From Dolomedes plantarius (Eukaryota > Arthropoda > Arachnida > Araneae > Dolomedidae), in assembly GCA_907164885.2 (NCBI GenBank), contig OU015491.1, positions 112,196,968-112,260,967 of the forward strand: a stretch of 64,000 nucleotides of DNA, in the 5' to 3' direction. Below are positions 51,830 through 63,460 of this stretch, piece by piece. Every line of letters begins with the position of its first letter. Positions within the stretch are counted from its first letter, which is position 1. The notes below the pieces were generated by a model. That model was not told the DNA's origin and ran no database searches. It was given only the letters and a program-made list of their open reading frames with translations. Both the position numbers and the translations under genes were made by a program.

Positions 51830-51962
51830 AATAATATGTAGACAACATTCAATAATATGCAGAATACACTCAATGATATGCAGAATACACTCAATAATAT
51901 GCATAATACACTGAAAATATACAGAATACACTCAAAATATACGGAATACACTCAAAATATAC
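51830..51962. repeat. Minisatellite in LTR-element leader
   Basis: About six imperfect units of 19-20 bp (caataatatgcagaatacac and variants), upstream of gag on the minus strand. Confidence 0.85.
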
Positions 51963-52805
51963 CAGTTTCAACTAGATATAATTTCACAAAAAATACTTCT
52001 TAGCATTAACTTTAAATTCCAAATCGAAAATTAATACATTAATACATACACCTTGTATTCTATAAAATTCCACAATTATAACTGCACAAATATCCTTAAC
52101 AATATGCTAATTTTTAAATCATAATAAAATGCACTTGGAAAAATACTAAACTCCAAGTTAATACCGGTACACAAAATACTCTTAGCACTAAGCTAAACTT
52201 TTTCAAAGAATACAAAAATACCCTTGACTCAGAATCACAATAATAAACAATAAATATCTTGTGTATTTTTCATACACGCATACACCAATAATTGACACTT
52301 TTAGTTTTTCCTCAAATTATTTTATGCAGTGTAATTTTTCCAAAACTGAGTTTTTCCCTTAAACAAAGCAAAACCCTGGTGTAACAATACAAATAAAATT
52401 CCTTATTTGAAAACACAAGCCAGCGTAACCATTACTTGTTTAATACCCAATTACAATTTAATAACTTCGCTCCAGTATAACAATTAAATTCAATTAGTAC
52501 AATTCTAAACAAAATTGTTCCACAATCCTGAAAACCTTTTGCCCCCTAGAATCTTAATTTAATTTTGCGCTTGTTTAATTGGACTTGAAACAATATTACC
52601 CGCCTAACTAATTCCTACAGAATCTCTCGGGACTTTAACTTAAAAGTTCTCACCTCTCGTTTGAAGACTTTCTCTTTTCCAATCTGCCGCAAGGGATGTA
52701 AACTCCGTCCACTAGGCTCTCCGGGCAATTTCTCCGTCTCAACACGCACTTAGCTGCCTATCCTGGAACGTAGATCCATCATCTATTCATTGAGATGAGC
52801 ATCAA
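51963..52805. other. 5' leader of LTR element
   Basis: AT-rich, non-coding. Lies between the primer-binding site and gag and presumably carries the packaging signal; nothing specific seen. Confidence 0.6.
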
Positions 52806-52823
52806 TCGCACTGCTTGCCACCA
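52806..52823 (-). promoter_or_regulatory. tRNA primer-binding site
   Basis: On the minus strand, two bases after the 5' LTR the sequence reads tggtggcaagcagtgcg. The leading TGG would pair with the CCA end of a tRNA. Which tRNA is not determined. Confidence 0.6.
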
Positions 52824-52825
52824 TC

Positions 52826-53592
52826 TGTGGTGTCGCATGGCCCACAGCAACCAAAACCGTATCACAACTCATTGCAGAAACAGACCAGAAACTTCAATTA
52901 AATTTTAAAACAAAGTCCTTTATTGGACATCTAGGTTACATGCTAATATTTACAAATATTTACAAATGTAGTAAATACACGTTACAAGTCTGGTGTGATG
53001 ACGAGGCTCATCGCCCCAAAAAATGGCTCAGTCTAGCCTAAATTAAAATGCTCCTACGAGCTAAAACCCGTTGCTGCACCTAAGTCTCCGCAACGTCCAA
53101 AAATCTGGCTATCTCTGCCCCTCGTCTTAGAGCGAGAACACTCTTTATTCTTCTGAAGACCGGCTGACGTCATTCATCCTCAGGGCCACGGATTTCCGGT
53201 TCCCGTCGGGACCACCCCGTTGGCCACTTGCTCCGAACTTGAGAAACACCGTCCCCGGGTCTCTACACAAAAGCACACACCCACCCACCTTGCCTTGTCG
53301 TAGTGTTTTGCTAGAAAAAGGGCCTTCCGCATTCCGGCACATTGTCTGAAAATAAAATGGTTTTTCTTTTCTCCTGGAATATACAAAAGAGAAGACACAT
53401 CATTTATCGTCTTAGAAAGATCCCTTTTTCCCGGAGTCATCTTTTCTTCCAACGCATTTTTTCAAACAGCTAGTGGAATCAATGACCACTGTTGGGATGC
53501 CAGTGTGGCCTTTTCTCTTTATGTCGAGCGAGTTCTTACAATAAGGACCACACACATATTTCAACGACTTAGGGGAGATTTCTCACGACGCT

Positions 53593-53595
<3 letters not shown>
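52826..53595 (-). repeat. 5' LTR (770 bp)
   Basis: Partner of 46014-46783. On the minus strand it begins tgtagcgtcgtgagaaatct and ends gccatgcgacaccaca. Confidence 0.95.

Positions 53596-53647
<52 letters not shown>
53596..53647. repeat. (TA)n microsatellite between two LTR insertions
   Basis: A TA tract continuous in type with 45979-46013 and 53949-54007. Confidence 0.97.
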
Positions 53648-53650
<3 letters not shown>

Positions 53651-53944
53651 ATATGTGTGGTCCTGCAAACTAGTAGGAAACTGTCTATGAGAAACTTACT
53701 ATATTCGATGTGTAAGCGGACTGTATTTTCGAAATGAACATAGTAGAATGTAACAATAGCAATAAGGGTTTTATTAAACAACCTATTAGAACACAGTAGA
53801 AATTTTAGAATATGGGAGCAACTGAGTCTTGCGAGAGCTCAGTTCCCGACCGACTAGCTAACTCGGCAGACAGACGCTGACTACCCAAAAGAATGCCTAC
53901 ACGGCGAGCGCCAAACCAATTTCTTGGCAATCCTAGTGCGGTCT

Positions 53945-53948
<4 letters not shown>
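53648..53948 (-). mobile_element. Probable solo LTR
   Basis: A 301-bp block with TA arrays on both sides. On the minus strand it starts tgttagaccgcactaggatt and ends gaccacacatataca (TG...CA). It includes tttaataaaaccc, a possible polyadenylation signal, in the middle. GC-richer than the surroundings at its 5' end. Unrelated in sequence to the 770-bp LTRs. Confidence 0.6.

Positions 53949-54007
<59 letters not shown>
53949..54007. repeat. (TA)n microsatellite
   Basis: About 59 bp of TA after the solo LTR. Confidence 0.97.
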
Positions 54008-54009
<2 letters not shown>

Positions 54010-55169
54010 TTATTTATTTATTTGGATATACTGATCATATAAAATATATTTGTCTAATAAGTAGTTTATTTTGAACAACATATTGTCATAAATGACAGTT
54101 AATTTTGTCTATGAGAATGTCCATTATGCCAAAGTGCCGTCTTATAAAAACTTCATTGAATAAAGGACTGAGATGATTTTTTATCGCGGAAATGCTGATT
54201 TAAAGAATTTAAAATATCTTTAAGTACCGCAGTTTGCTATTTTTTTTTTTGTCATTCATTTTCAACGCTAAGAAAATTCGCAGAAAAACATTGGTATTAT
54301 TTTTACTTAAAAAGGACAATTTTTGTCAAGAAATACTTTGATTTCTTTAAATGTTGTTGTTTTTATTAATTTATCAACGGCTCATAAAAGAAACACGGTT
54401 TTTTACTTTTCTTTCTTTTTTACTTCAATAAGGTTTTCTTGGATGAAAAGCTTCCACAGAAATAATTGAAGATAATGGGTAGTTATTCGAAACACCTGGT
54501 TTTCAAGTGCCTTGCTAAAAAAATAAACATTCATTTATTTCTTTAGTGTTGAGTCGAAAATATAAAACATATATCATAATACCTTAGCAATTTTTTTTTT
54601 ATTTTTTGCTGAAGTAGAATTTAATATTTTGCACTAATGTCCAATAATTTTAGAGCTTTAATGTGTTAAGAATAGAAGAAATAATATTGAAAAATGCTTA
54701 AAAAGTACTATATTTTCATTTATTTTGCTGTTTATTTTTTGAATTTGTTGCGCCAGTATTGAGAAATCATAGTATAGTAGGTTAGAATAGTTTCGATATC
54801 TCTGTACATAGTACTGGAACTTTGCATACCAAACTCTGTACAAGGAGTGTAAATCTGGAAACGGTTTATTTTTTTAAATATATATATGAAATCTCTTCGA
54901 TTAAAGATATTTACAGTGAAGAAATTACCCTCTCAAATTGTTTATATGCTCCAGCTAAAGTTCTGTAAAATCCTTAAAATTCCGCTTCAACATAGAATTA
55001 AATTCAAAGTAATTCTTTAAAAATTAGGTCAAACTCACAAGAAGAAAAAGATGAAAATCGTAGAAAACGAAGAACAAAAATTAGTAAACATCAAACTGCG
55101 GATCAATGGATGTGTGTTCAAAACCTGCTTAACAAGGTGTGTAATATGGTTTATCCCAGGACATAAATA
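54008..55169. other. No gene recognised
   Basis: AT-rich; nothing supported. Confidence 0.5.
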
Positions 55170-55738
55170 CAGTATGTCCCGGCTAAAGGAATCCAAAAGT
55201 CATGACTTATTTTTAAGGAACTACCTATTAGAATTTTAAAAATAAATATTTAAATAGAAAGAACATCTCACCTCGTTTCAATATCAGTCATAAATTTCTA
55301 TCATAGTATGAAAAATTTCGATGTGTGAACCTTTTGTATCAAGACTAACGTCTAAATAGTAATCCAGTTCTCACCAAGCGTTTCGTAGCATACCAGGCGT
55401 CATTAGACATTTTTGCTTGGGGATTCATTAATCCGCTGTCTATAAACAAAAATTTGAAACTGTGGATGAGTTGAAGAAGCTTATCATTCAAACAATTCGT
55501 GTAATAACTCCTGATATGTTACGAAACACTTGGGGAAAACTGTATTATCATTTTGACGTTTGTCGTGCTACAAAAAGGTGCACACATAGAAATCTGATAC
55601 TATGATGGAAATATATGATAAATATTAAAACTTGGTGAGATGTTCTTCCTATTTAAATAATTTTTTCAATTCTAATGGGTAGTTCCGTCAAAGGTATCCA
55701 AGTCATGACTTTTGGATACCTTTAGCCCGGACATCCTG
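55170..55738 (+). mobile_element. mariner derivative with 150-bp TIRs
   Basis: A 569-bp element between TA dinucleotides. The tips are cagtatgtcccggctaaagg (left) and caggatgtccgggctaaagg (right, reversed). The inverted similarity continues for about 150 bp (ccaaaagtcatgact, ggaactaccta/ggaactaccca, agaacatctcacc). The middle holds a transposase C-terminal scrap. Confidence 0.85.
55409..55608 (+). pseudogene. mariner-like transposase C-terminus
   Basis: Begins near DIFAWGFINPLS in one frame and continues, after a shift near 55450, with KFETVDELKKLIIQTIRVIT and PDMLRNTWGKLYYHFDVCRA. These match the region after the last catalytic residue of mariner transposases. The DNA-binding and most catalytic parts are deleted. 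Confidence 0.75.
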
Positions 55739-55972
55739 TATTGTTCACGTATCGTATATTTACACCGTAAAGTAATCAAAGAAAAGTTTGTTGTGTGGGA
55801 GCAAATACCCGTACAGTTCAAATACACAGTTCCCATTATATACACCCAATCACTACAGCAGAAGTAAAAAAAAAGCCAGCATCAATAAGATGAAATATTA
55901 CTAAGTGGGTTCCTTGTAAATAAGCTATGAAATTATAAGTTAAAATTTCACAAATTTTTACTTAAATGAATA

Positions 55973-58659
55973 TTAACACTAGAACCGCGGAACTTTCGAT
56001 ATACCTAGAACCACGGAGCGGGTCATTTTGACCCTAGATTGTAAACTTATAAAATATGCACAAGCGCTTAATTTATTTAACTAAAACATTTTATTTTTTA
56101 AATAATAATCAATATTTCTCAGAATTAACATTGAATAATTTATATAAATCAAGAGAAATTAACTTAATTTTTACAAAATTGTATTATTTAAAATTTTATT
56201 TCCTTGAGTATAATAACATGTCTCTTTAAAAAAATATGACATAAATTTCCTAATTTCAATGGAAAAACAGAGTATCTCTTTTTAATATGTTTAGGCATAA
56301 ATTCAAAAAATTAAAAATTAAAAATTTTATCAGTTACTAAAAATTTTATCAGTACTTTGTTTTACAGATTATAAAATCGAATTTACTTTATGCATTTTGT
56401 ACAAAACTGAGTAATAAGTTTTGTACATTTTCCACAGATGGGTGCTTTACATTTTGAACAGATATCCAGAGTTTTATTTTCACGTTTTGAAATGTGGCAT
56501 CGGACTCGTTTACGCTTAATTTTTGGTTGTCCGTCGTTTTCATTGGTTACTTCACATGCTCATTTTGCCACCTTTTTATGTTGGAAGAGAACAAACTTTT
56601 CTCGCAATTCTTCAACCAAGTCTTGAATGAATTGCCGTCTACTAATAGATTTTCCAGTCACAGCTTTATATAAAACCCAGGCATTGATTGCAGCAAGGTC
56701 CAAAATATTACAAAAAAACCTGCACCGGCCACCTACGTGAAGCAGACTTGACTGTAAATTTCCTTGCCATTTGTTCAATCACGTCCACACCGTATTTAGT
56801 TGCGTTGTAGAAAGCGATTGTATCAGGTAGTTTTTTTGGGTTATCTGCAATTTCTACTTTTGGATGGAGACTACTTAGCAACAAAACGTTTTTATATTTT
56901 TTACCTTGATAAACAGTTAGACTCATGTCTTTATGGGTTAGTACCGTAGTCGAATACAATGTGGATTTTAACATTTTTACAGAGACTAGTATTTTTCTTC
57001 ATGAGCGTTTTACAGTTCCTAGAAGGCTAGTGTTTTTGGATTTCAATGCCTCTACAAGCTTCAGTGTCATGAAATAGTTGTTCTTAGTGACATTTCTACC
57101 TTTGTTCTCATATGGACTTATTAGTCGCGACACTACATGTTCAGAAAGAGAAACGTTGGATGGACTTTGGTTATCTTTTCCAACATACGGGAATTCATTT
57201 ATCAGATATTTTGAGTCAAATCTGCAGCCAACCAGAACTTGATTCCACACTTATTTGGTATGTTTGGCATCTATTGGATAAACCTACACCTAGCTTTTGT
57301 AGGAAATAACTGTTCATCTAGAGTTACATTAGGACCTGGTGTATAGTTTGTCTTTCAATTTTCACTGAAACGATTCCAGACATCCGAAATAAGGGAAAAT
57401 TTGTCAGTCTCTAGACGCTTTGATCTTGTTCATTTTATGTAGAAGCGTAAAAATCCCATTATTTCACGAAAGTGGTCTCTTGACATTGTATTTTGGAAAA
57501 ATGGTTGTCCTCAGTTCTTTGACCACAAGCTATCCAGTTCAAGTCCTTTTGCACAATATATATACCACGTGCATATAAAATGTATATAAAAGCATCTATT
57601 TCTTCTAATGTTATATTCCATTCTCCTTCCTGAATCTGCCGATGACCTTCATCTTCAGTACATTTCTTTATGTGCTTCAATATCCATTCATCTATAAAAA
57701 GTGTCCAAGCACTTGAAGGACAGTTGTCGATAACTTTTCGTTTAGAATGTGGTGTTGGGCCCCCAACTTCTTTCAAAATATTACACTTTGATTTTCTTCC
57801 TCTATCGTTTGTTCCTAATTGAGCGACATTCCAAATTGTCCCATCTTTGCCATCTTCATTATTTCCAACTTTGAATGTTATTGTGGATTTCTTTTTCAAA
57901 TTTCTTTGCGTGTGTGTATCTTTTCTTGGAATGTTTGATTTTTATTTTTTATCAGATAAATTATCATCAGTATTGCGATGAGAAAGACCAGGGATTGTTA
58001 GAGCATTGCCAGAGTCATCTTCACTTTAATTTTATTCATCCGAATCCAAATTTTATTCATTAGCAGGCAGGTATTCATCCTCACTACTCAAAATCGAATA
58101 TTGAGAAACCTTTTTCCGAACCTTCTGAATCCTTTTCAGATAATTGTTTTAAATATTCTAAAGTTTCCTGAACATCAAGATTACGGCGTGGTGACATAGT
58201 TTTTATACATATACTAATTACAGAATAAAAACAACTTCAAAAAGTCTTCTAAATATTCGCAGTAATTTTTCACTGCATTCGAACGTAGTTCGTGTTTCAA
58301 ACCTAATATAATGACCTTGACTGAAAAACCTTCACTATTCCCCCTTCTGGTACAGTCCATTTAAGGAATTCTAGGGTGAGGTAGAAGTATTTTACAGTTA
58401 CAGTTCGAAAAATTGCATCTGTTATTTGTGCATTAACATTTCTTACGGGTCAAATTGACCCGCTCCGCGGTTCTAGGTATAAGTGTTAATAATCGGAAAA
58501 ATATTTATGTTACGAATTTTTAAATTTGGCAAATTGTTGTTCACCTTAAAATATTAAAAGTCATAAAAGGAATTGTTTTTTCAATCGATACTTTTCGCGT
58601 GGTGATAAATTAAACATCGTTTTGGGTCAAATTGACCCGCTCCGCGGTTCTAGTGTTAA
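55973..58659 (-). mobile_element. piggyBac-like transposon, copy 2
   Basis: A 2,687-bp element with exact TTAA at both ends, and the same ends (TTAAcactagaaccgcgg) and subterminal repeats as copy 1 at 18758-21438. The two are very similar over their whole length. The flanks of the two copies are unrelated, so they are separate insertions and not a segmental duplication. Confidence 0.93.
56383..58197 (-). pseudogene. piggyBac-like transposase, broken (copy 2)
   Basis: The start is MSPRRNLDVQETLEYL at 58197. Layout is as in copy 1: acidic N-terminus, DDE_Tnp_1_7 domain in several frames, and Cys-rich C-terminal tail ending at 56383. The longest open piece (57899-57459, 146 codons) covers the start of the domain (SSAWTLFIDEWILKHI). 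TKYGVDVIEQMARKF with the third catalytic Asp is present. The frameshift after about 30 codons and the TAA after LPANE are shared with copy 1; other stops are private. Confidence 0.92.
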
Positions 58660-58668
58660 ATAACTTAT

Positions 58669-58708
58669 GTGAAATTTAAACTTATTAAGTAATAAGTTTA
58701 AATTTCAC
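58669..58708. repeat. Perfect 18-bp stem hairpin
   Basis: gtgaaatttaaacttatt and aataagtttaaatttcac around a 4-base loop, aagt, starting 10 bp from the piggyBac TTAA. Confidence 0.95.
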
Positions 58709-59097
58709 AGACTGAGACGGCCATATTTCTGCATCTACTGTGATACATTACTCGACATCTGAAGAAGATATGCCATTTGTTACTTGGCTTCTGATAAAGA
58801 AGGCTGTTTGTTCCTTGTACCTTTTTCTCATAATTGTTTATTCAGACGACGTCACAGTACCGACCTCAGTGCAGGACCTTAGTTTCAAATTGGCGCTGAA
58901 AATATAGAGGCATGCATTCTACAGTCTGGATTATACTTAAAAAAATTTTTTTTTTGCTCTTGTTATCCAATGAGGAGGCACTTTGTCGTGAGGCATTCAT
59001 CAATGTTATTCGCATTTAACAGAATAATAAAAAACAAGCGAAAGAATTTAAGTAAAAAATTTTTATATTTTAAAAAAGTACGAACTTTCTAGTCTCA
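58709..59097. other. No gene recognised
   Basis: AT-rich; nothing supported. Confidence 0.45.
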
Positions 59098-59215
59098 TCA
59101 CTAGGTTTTGAATATAACATCACTCGGGTGCCGTCCGTTATTTGCTATGCACTGCCGAAGCCGTTCTCTACAGTTTTCCATCACTCTGTTTATCCTCTGT
59201 GGGGGGAATGGGGAA
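59098..59215 (-). pseudogene. mariner-like transposase C-terminal scrap
   Basis: About 118 bp matching the C-terminal part of the mariner remnant at 34904-35000 (shared strings ctaggttttgaa, gccgttctct, gttttccatcac). Too short to function. Confidence 0.7.
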
Positions 59216-59481
59216 CTTCCTATCGAATAACGGATTTATAGACTCTTTGTACACTTAGGCCGAGCGCAAGTTGAGACGCAGTTGGGTGAGGTGGGGTGGG
59301 GTGACTCACCGTGAGATTCTGTGAAACAAAGAAGTGAATACTACACCGGATGTTGGAACGCAGGGCCCGGTGACACAGCTTGAGAGCGCCCGTGAGCTGC
59401 GGAGGTTTATGGTCGTGCCGCAGATTGTCACTAGTGACTACGACCTGCGAGTGAAAATTTGTGCTGAAATCGAAGTCTACG
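59216..59481 (+). promoter_or_regulatory. GC-rich region upstream of MADF exon
   Basis: Clearly GC-richer than nearly everything around it and directly upstream of the MADF start codon. It could be a promoter/5' UTR or a transposon terminal region. The string ggccgagcgcaagttgagac near 59259 might be a Harbinger-type end, but no partner was found. Confidence 0.35.
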
Positions 59482-59614
59482 ATGGAGGAACAATTAATTG
59501 AGGCAGTTCGAGGGAGAAAAATATTATACGACACGTCACATGCTGACTATTTAAAAGTCAAATTAAAATTGCTGCTTTGGGAAGAAATAGCCCAAGAAAT
59601 TGGAATAAAATGTG
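59482..59614 (+). CDS. MADF-domain protein, first coding exon
   Basis: An open exon of 44 codons plus one base, starting MEEQLIEAVRGRKILYDTSH and continuing into LLWEEIAQEIGIK. It matches the first helix and the start of the second of the MADF (Myb/SANT-like) DNA-binding domain, with the conserved LYD-SH-DY and W-EIA positions. It ends in GTAAGT at 59615, a consensus 5' splice site, leaving phase 1. I could not find the exon with the rest of the domain in the following 550 bp. MADF/Myb-like proteins are also the second gene of PIF/Harbinger transposons, and a HARBI1-type remnant lies 550 bp downstream on the other strand, so this may be transposon-encoded and not a host transcription factor. 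No stops in the exon. Confidence 0.6.
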
Positions 59615-60167
59615 GTAAGTTTTTATAATTTTTTAATTAATTAAGATAAATTTATTTGAAGGGTACATGGGAAAACGGTTGTTTTTTTTCAATCAAAAGT
59701 GTTTCTTGAATTAGTTTACTTACAATGTATTCAATTTATTTTCGTGTAAATTTATTTTTTTTTGGACTATTGCCGATTTCCGCTGCACCCTTCATTTGTT
59801 TTAGATAACATTTTATGTACAGCAGATTTTCGGCGAAAACAAAATTGCTTTGTAGGTATATTTGTATATTTTCTATACAGATGTGTGCCATTTTTTCGGA
59901 ATGATTTTATTTACGAGGAACTACCAATTAGTTACGTTCCCCTTTAAGATGCTTTTCCGTTCGGAGGTAGGTATTAAAATTTTTCCGAAATAAACTTAGT
60001 ATCTAACCAGAATTTGAAAAGTAACTTTAATTTAAATATAAATGATTGAGAAAAGAAAAGGTGTTACAACATTAAAAAATAAGCTTAAAAAGTATTATAT
60101 TTATTAAAAATTATAAATGTATTATGCTTTAAAGATTAATTTTTTATATTCTAATTACAATACATTC
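59615..60167. other. Putative intron / no exon found
   Basis: AT-rich. Possible acceptors exist (for example tgttttag before 59803 and ctatacag before 59881), but neither continues the MADF pattern. Confidence 0.35.
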
Positions 60168-60404
60168 TCAGTACTTTCCATTTAACACGCAATCTCTCTG
60201 CCAAGGAACTGAACCTCCGGGTGAATTAAAGTACTCCGTGAACTTTTTACGAATCCAAAACGCTTGAGATCCACTTCGTGCATTGGTTTGATGCAGTGGA
60301 CGTAATTGGAACTGTGGCAAATCCTATTCGGGGATATCACCTCCAGTTTGCACTACTGCAGAATTTCTCAAATAGTTGTGCAGTACGCAAGATGCTTTTA
60401 CAAT
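60168..60404 (-). pseudogene. HARBI1-type nuclease, C-terminal remnant
   Basis: The minus strand reads KIVKASCVLHNYLRNSAVVQ, a stop, then (after a diverged stretch) WIRKKFTEYFNSPGGSVPWQ and RDCVLNGKY before a TGA at 60168-60170. The K-A-CVLHN-LR block and the R-F-EYFNS-G-VPWQ tail are hallmarks of the C-terminus of PIF/Harbinger DDE nucleases. The catalytic core is missing, cut off near 60410 where SINE-like sequence begins. One in-frame stop. Confidence 0.8.
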
Positions 60405-60439
60405 TTTCTTTCTTTATTATAGGAGCGCCGTTTAGGGGA

Positions 60440-60930
60440 GCAACCATTGCTATGAGAGGAGCGACCCGGTAGCGACCATGCCTTATTCAGGATTTGAACC
60501 TAAGCCCGACAGCTCAGAGCGCTAACCACTACACCAGGGGTGTCAAACTCAAAGGCTAACTTGGGCCAAACAAACAAGGTTTAAAACTATAGGTGGGCAA
60601 AAAAAAATATTAAAAATTTTTTAAAAAATAAATAACTAAAATAAAATAATAGAAACGTAGGTCTTTTACAGTATATTACCTAATTACAGTATATTCAACA
60701 TAAATATACATATTTTGTTTAATAATAGCAAAAAAAGAGTATAATTAAACAAACACTTAGCGAATTCTTCCTATCTAATAATAATTCTGAGTCGGTTATT
60801 TTATTATATATTATTGTGTGCCAATATATTGGTCGGGCCGCAAAAATTTTCGTCGCTGGCCGCATGCGGCCCGCGGGCTGTGAGTTTGACACCCCTGCAC
60901 TACACCATGTGGGCGACACAATTTCTACTA
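60440..60930 (-). mobile_element. tRNA-derived SINE split by a hAT MITE
   Basis: The minus strand has an A-box region (tgtagtggttagcgctctga) and a B-box (ggttcaaatcctg). The head is interrupted by the MITE at 60535-60897, and its first bases resume at about 60906 (cccacatg on the minus strand). Confidence 0.7.
60535..60897. mobile_element. hAT-type MITE
   Basis: 363 bp, left end caggggtgtcaaactcaaag and right end, reversed, caggggtgtcaaactcacag. The exact 8-bp target duplication cactacac lies at 60527-60534 and 60898-60905. This terminus is that of widespread hAT MITEs. Interior AT-rich; ends GC-rich (gcatgcggcccgcgggc). Confidence 0.93.
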
Positions 60931-61626
60931 AGCGAGGAAGTAAATTTTATTGAATTCTATTTACCTCAAGAGCATTTGACTTTTTATAGGTTGCCTTATT
61001 TATAAGATTTTTCATAGCAGTTAAAAAATATTCTGTAGTAGTTTAAAGATTTTTTAACTACTTTAAAGAAATATGTTGAAAATGCGAATAAAAGTTTATA
61101 GTGCTAGTGAAGTCATGAAATACCTTCAAATGCTAAAAATATTTCATGAATAACAATGGTAAAGTCTAGAGTTATTATGGGTGGGTGAATAAAAATTGCA
61201 CGATTGAATTTAAAATGGAGAGCCAAACATGACATTTTTCTATATAATACTATAACATTTTCTAACATAATAGTTTATATATTTTCATTTTTTGAAACAG
61301 TATATAAAGTAACCTAAAGTTTATAGGTGCAATCTTTTTGAATTATTCAACTCTTTCTATTTTGCCTATGTAAATGACGCGTGCTACTTGAAAGAAAAAA
61401 AGCTATGATTTAAAGCTCACGACAAAAGAAATTGATGATTCTGTACAGAAAACATCAATATGTATATGTTAATTTTTAACGCACTCAGACTCATACATTT
61501 GAATAAACATTTTTCTGTAAACACCTCGTGGTGTTGAACATACAAGTAAATGATGATGGAAGAATTTTTTCCGTGCTAAAAGTCAGGAAAGCAGTAATAA
61601 CAGTGTTTTTAGAACGAGCGTGACAC
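60931..61626. other. No gene recognised
   Basis: AT-rich up to the assembly gap. Confidence 0.45.
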
Positions 61627-61726
61627 NNNNNNNNNNNNNNNNNNNNNNNNNNNNNNNNNNNNNNNNNNNNNNNNNNNNNNNNNNNNNNNNNNNNNNNNNN
61701 NNNNNNNNNNNNNNNNNNNNNNNNNN
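61627..61726. other. Assembly gap
   Basis: Exactly 100 N, a conventional placeholder for a gap of unknown size. Confidence 0.99.
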
Positions 61727-63460
61727 AGTAATTTACTAACATTATTTTCATTCACAACACTGAAAGCAAATACAAGAATACAGATCTACGCGTCTGTTCC
61801 GCCAGCGTGCAGTGCGAAGCAGGTGGTGTTGAGAGGGATAGAACTTAAGAGGGAGAGAAAACAACGTCCTCCTAGGACAATCTTTAGTCATACTGGTCCG
61901 ACTACTCTCATCGAAAAATAGAGTGGTTAAAGTTACAGTTAAAGTAACAGTTAAGTTACAGACTGGTTACAGTTACAGAAATTTGTCTAGATCCTGTTTG
62001 GTCGGCATTCTAAATAATAAATTCCTGACAGGGATTTTAAGAAATAATTCCATATTTAACAATTTCCGTTCCTACGTTTTCTACGTGTAAATGATATATA
62101 TTTAAATTTTATAAAATACGAAATAATATACCCTAGATAAAAGATACTCAAATTGCAGACTGCGGGCCTCATGGGTCCTGAAATACCCATACTCATTACC
62201 AGGTAGGTGCTTTTGTTAACATAATTTTGGAAATTAATGCCTGAAAATAGAAAGCTGTGCCCAAATGTGCCACCTGCTGCTCACATTGTTTGCATCAACG
62301 TATTTTTGTGAATCATACAATTGCAAAATGAAATTATCCGAAGAACGAAAATACTTTTAGAAATCCGCTTACTGATTCTGACCTTGTTGAAATTATGGAG
62401 AGTAGCATGTAGCAAGTATAAACTGAATTTGTATAAAATAGTCAATCGTTCGTCTCAACATAAGAAGTCGTTTTCATATTTAAACAAACATTGGAATACA
62501 TTAAGGTTTTCAGTTTTATTTTTTACATTATAGCATTATGAGGTATAGTGTACTATGTTGCGGTCCGCGTAACGTAGCAAACATATGTATTTGGCCCAAG
62601 AGCAAGAAAAAGGTTTGAATAAGGCTGCCCTAGACCAACGAAAAATCTATCAAGCTGACGGTTTTGCCGCATAATAATTACACGAAATTTGTCAAAAGGT
62701 GTCTGCAAATGTACCCAGTGTACAATTTCTATTGCTAGAACAAATTTATTTAATTCTATTCCTCTTAAATTATCGAGTACCATTGTTCACGAATCACTGT
62801 TTAACTTCTCAAAATACAAGTGAATGTTTGTGAAACCCTCATTTAAATCACCAATAATCTGACTTCGGATTGAAACAAACAATCAACCAGTTAATGGACG
62901 AAACACATTAACAATACATGGTTAGGCAGCTTAAAAGTAGATACCGCCCCTCGCAGCTCTCAAACGCACAATAAATATAAACATGAAATCCAACTTTGCC
63001 AGAGCTAAAGTACAATTTACCCTGCTACCAGTTCCACAAAATACTGCAGTAAGATAAAAATAGGAAAATACAGTTACAGGGAGTTAACACATTAGTTAAA
63101 CATTCAGAATAAAACGTAGTGATGTACGTCATTATCAGGGATGAGGCGTAGAAATCACTGTAATACTCTCACCTTGCAATAATGAAATTATTAATTTACT
63201 AGTTGCAACACAAACAATATACAAAACTGATAGTTATACAGTACACACAAAAGAAATTGCACGTTCACAGCCCAAACCGATCTGGCATTTTAATTTTTTT
63301 CCCACTCTCGTTGTCTTAAAATTTGGGGTAGGTTTTTTCTAAACTCAGGTAAGTCAGCACTCAGATCTCTGCTGTGACTTACTCGAAGCATAGATGCTAT
63401 CTTTCCCATCTGAAGGGACACTATGTAGATACTCTTTGAGCAATTACGGGTAAATTCAAA
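61727..63460. other. No gene recognised
   Basis: A tandem acagttaaagt/acagttac stretch lies near 61930-61980. The minus-strand frame at 62553-62783 shows no motif. Part of 63100-63460 may be the 3' region or LTR of the BEL remnant that follows. Confidence 0.4.

Noticed and set aside
62553..62783. 76-codon minus-strand frame
   Set aside because: No domain, and no supporting frame on either side.
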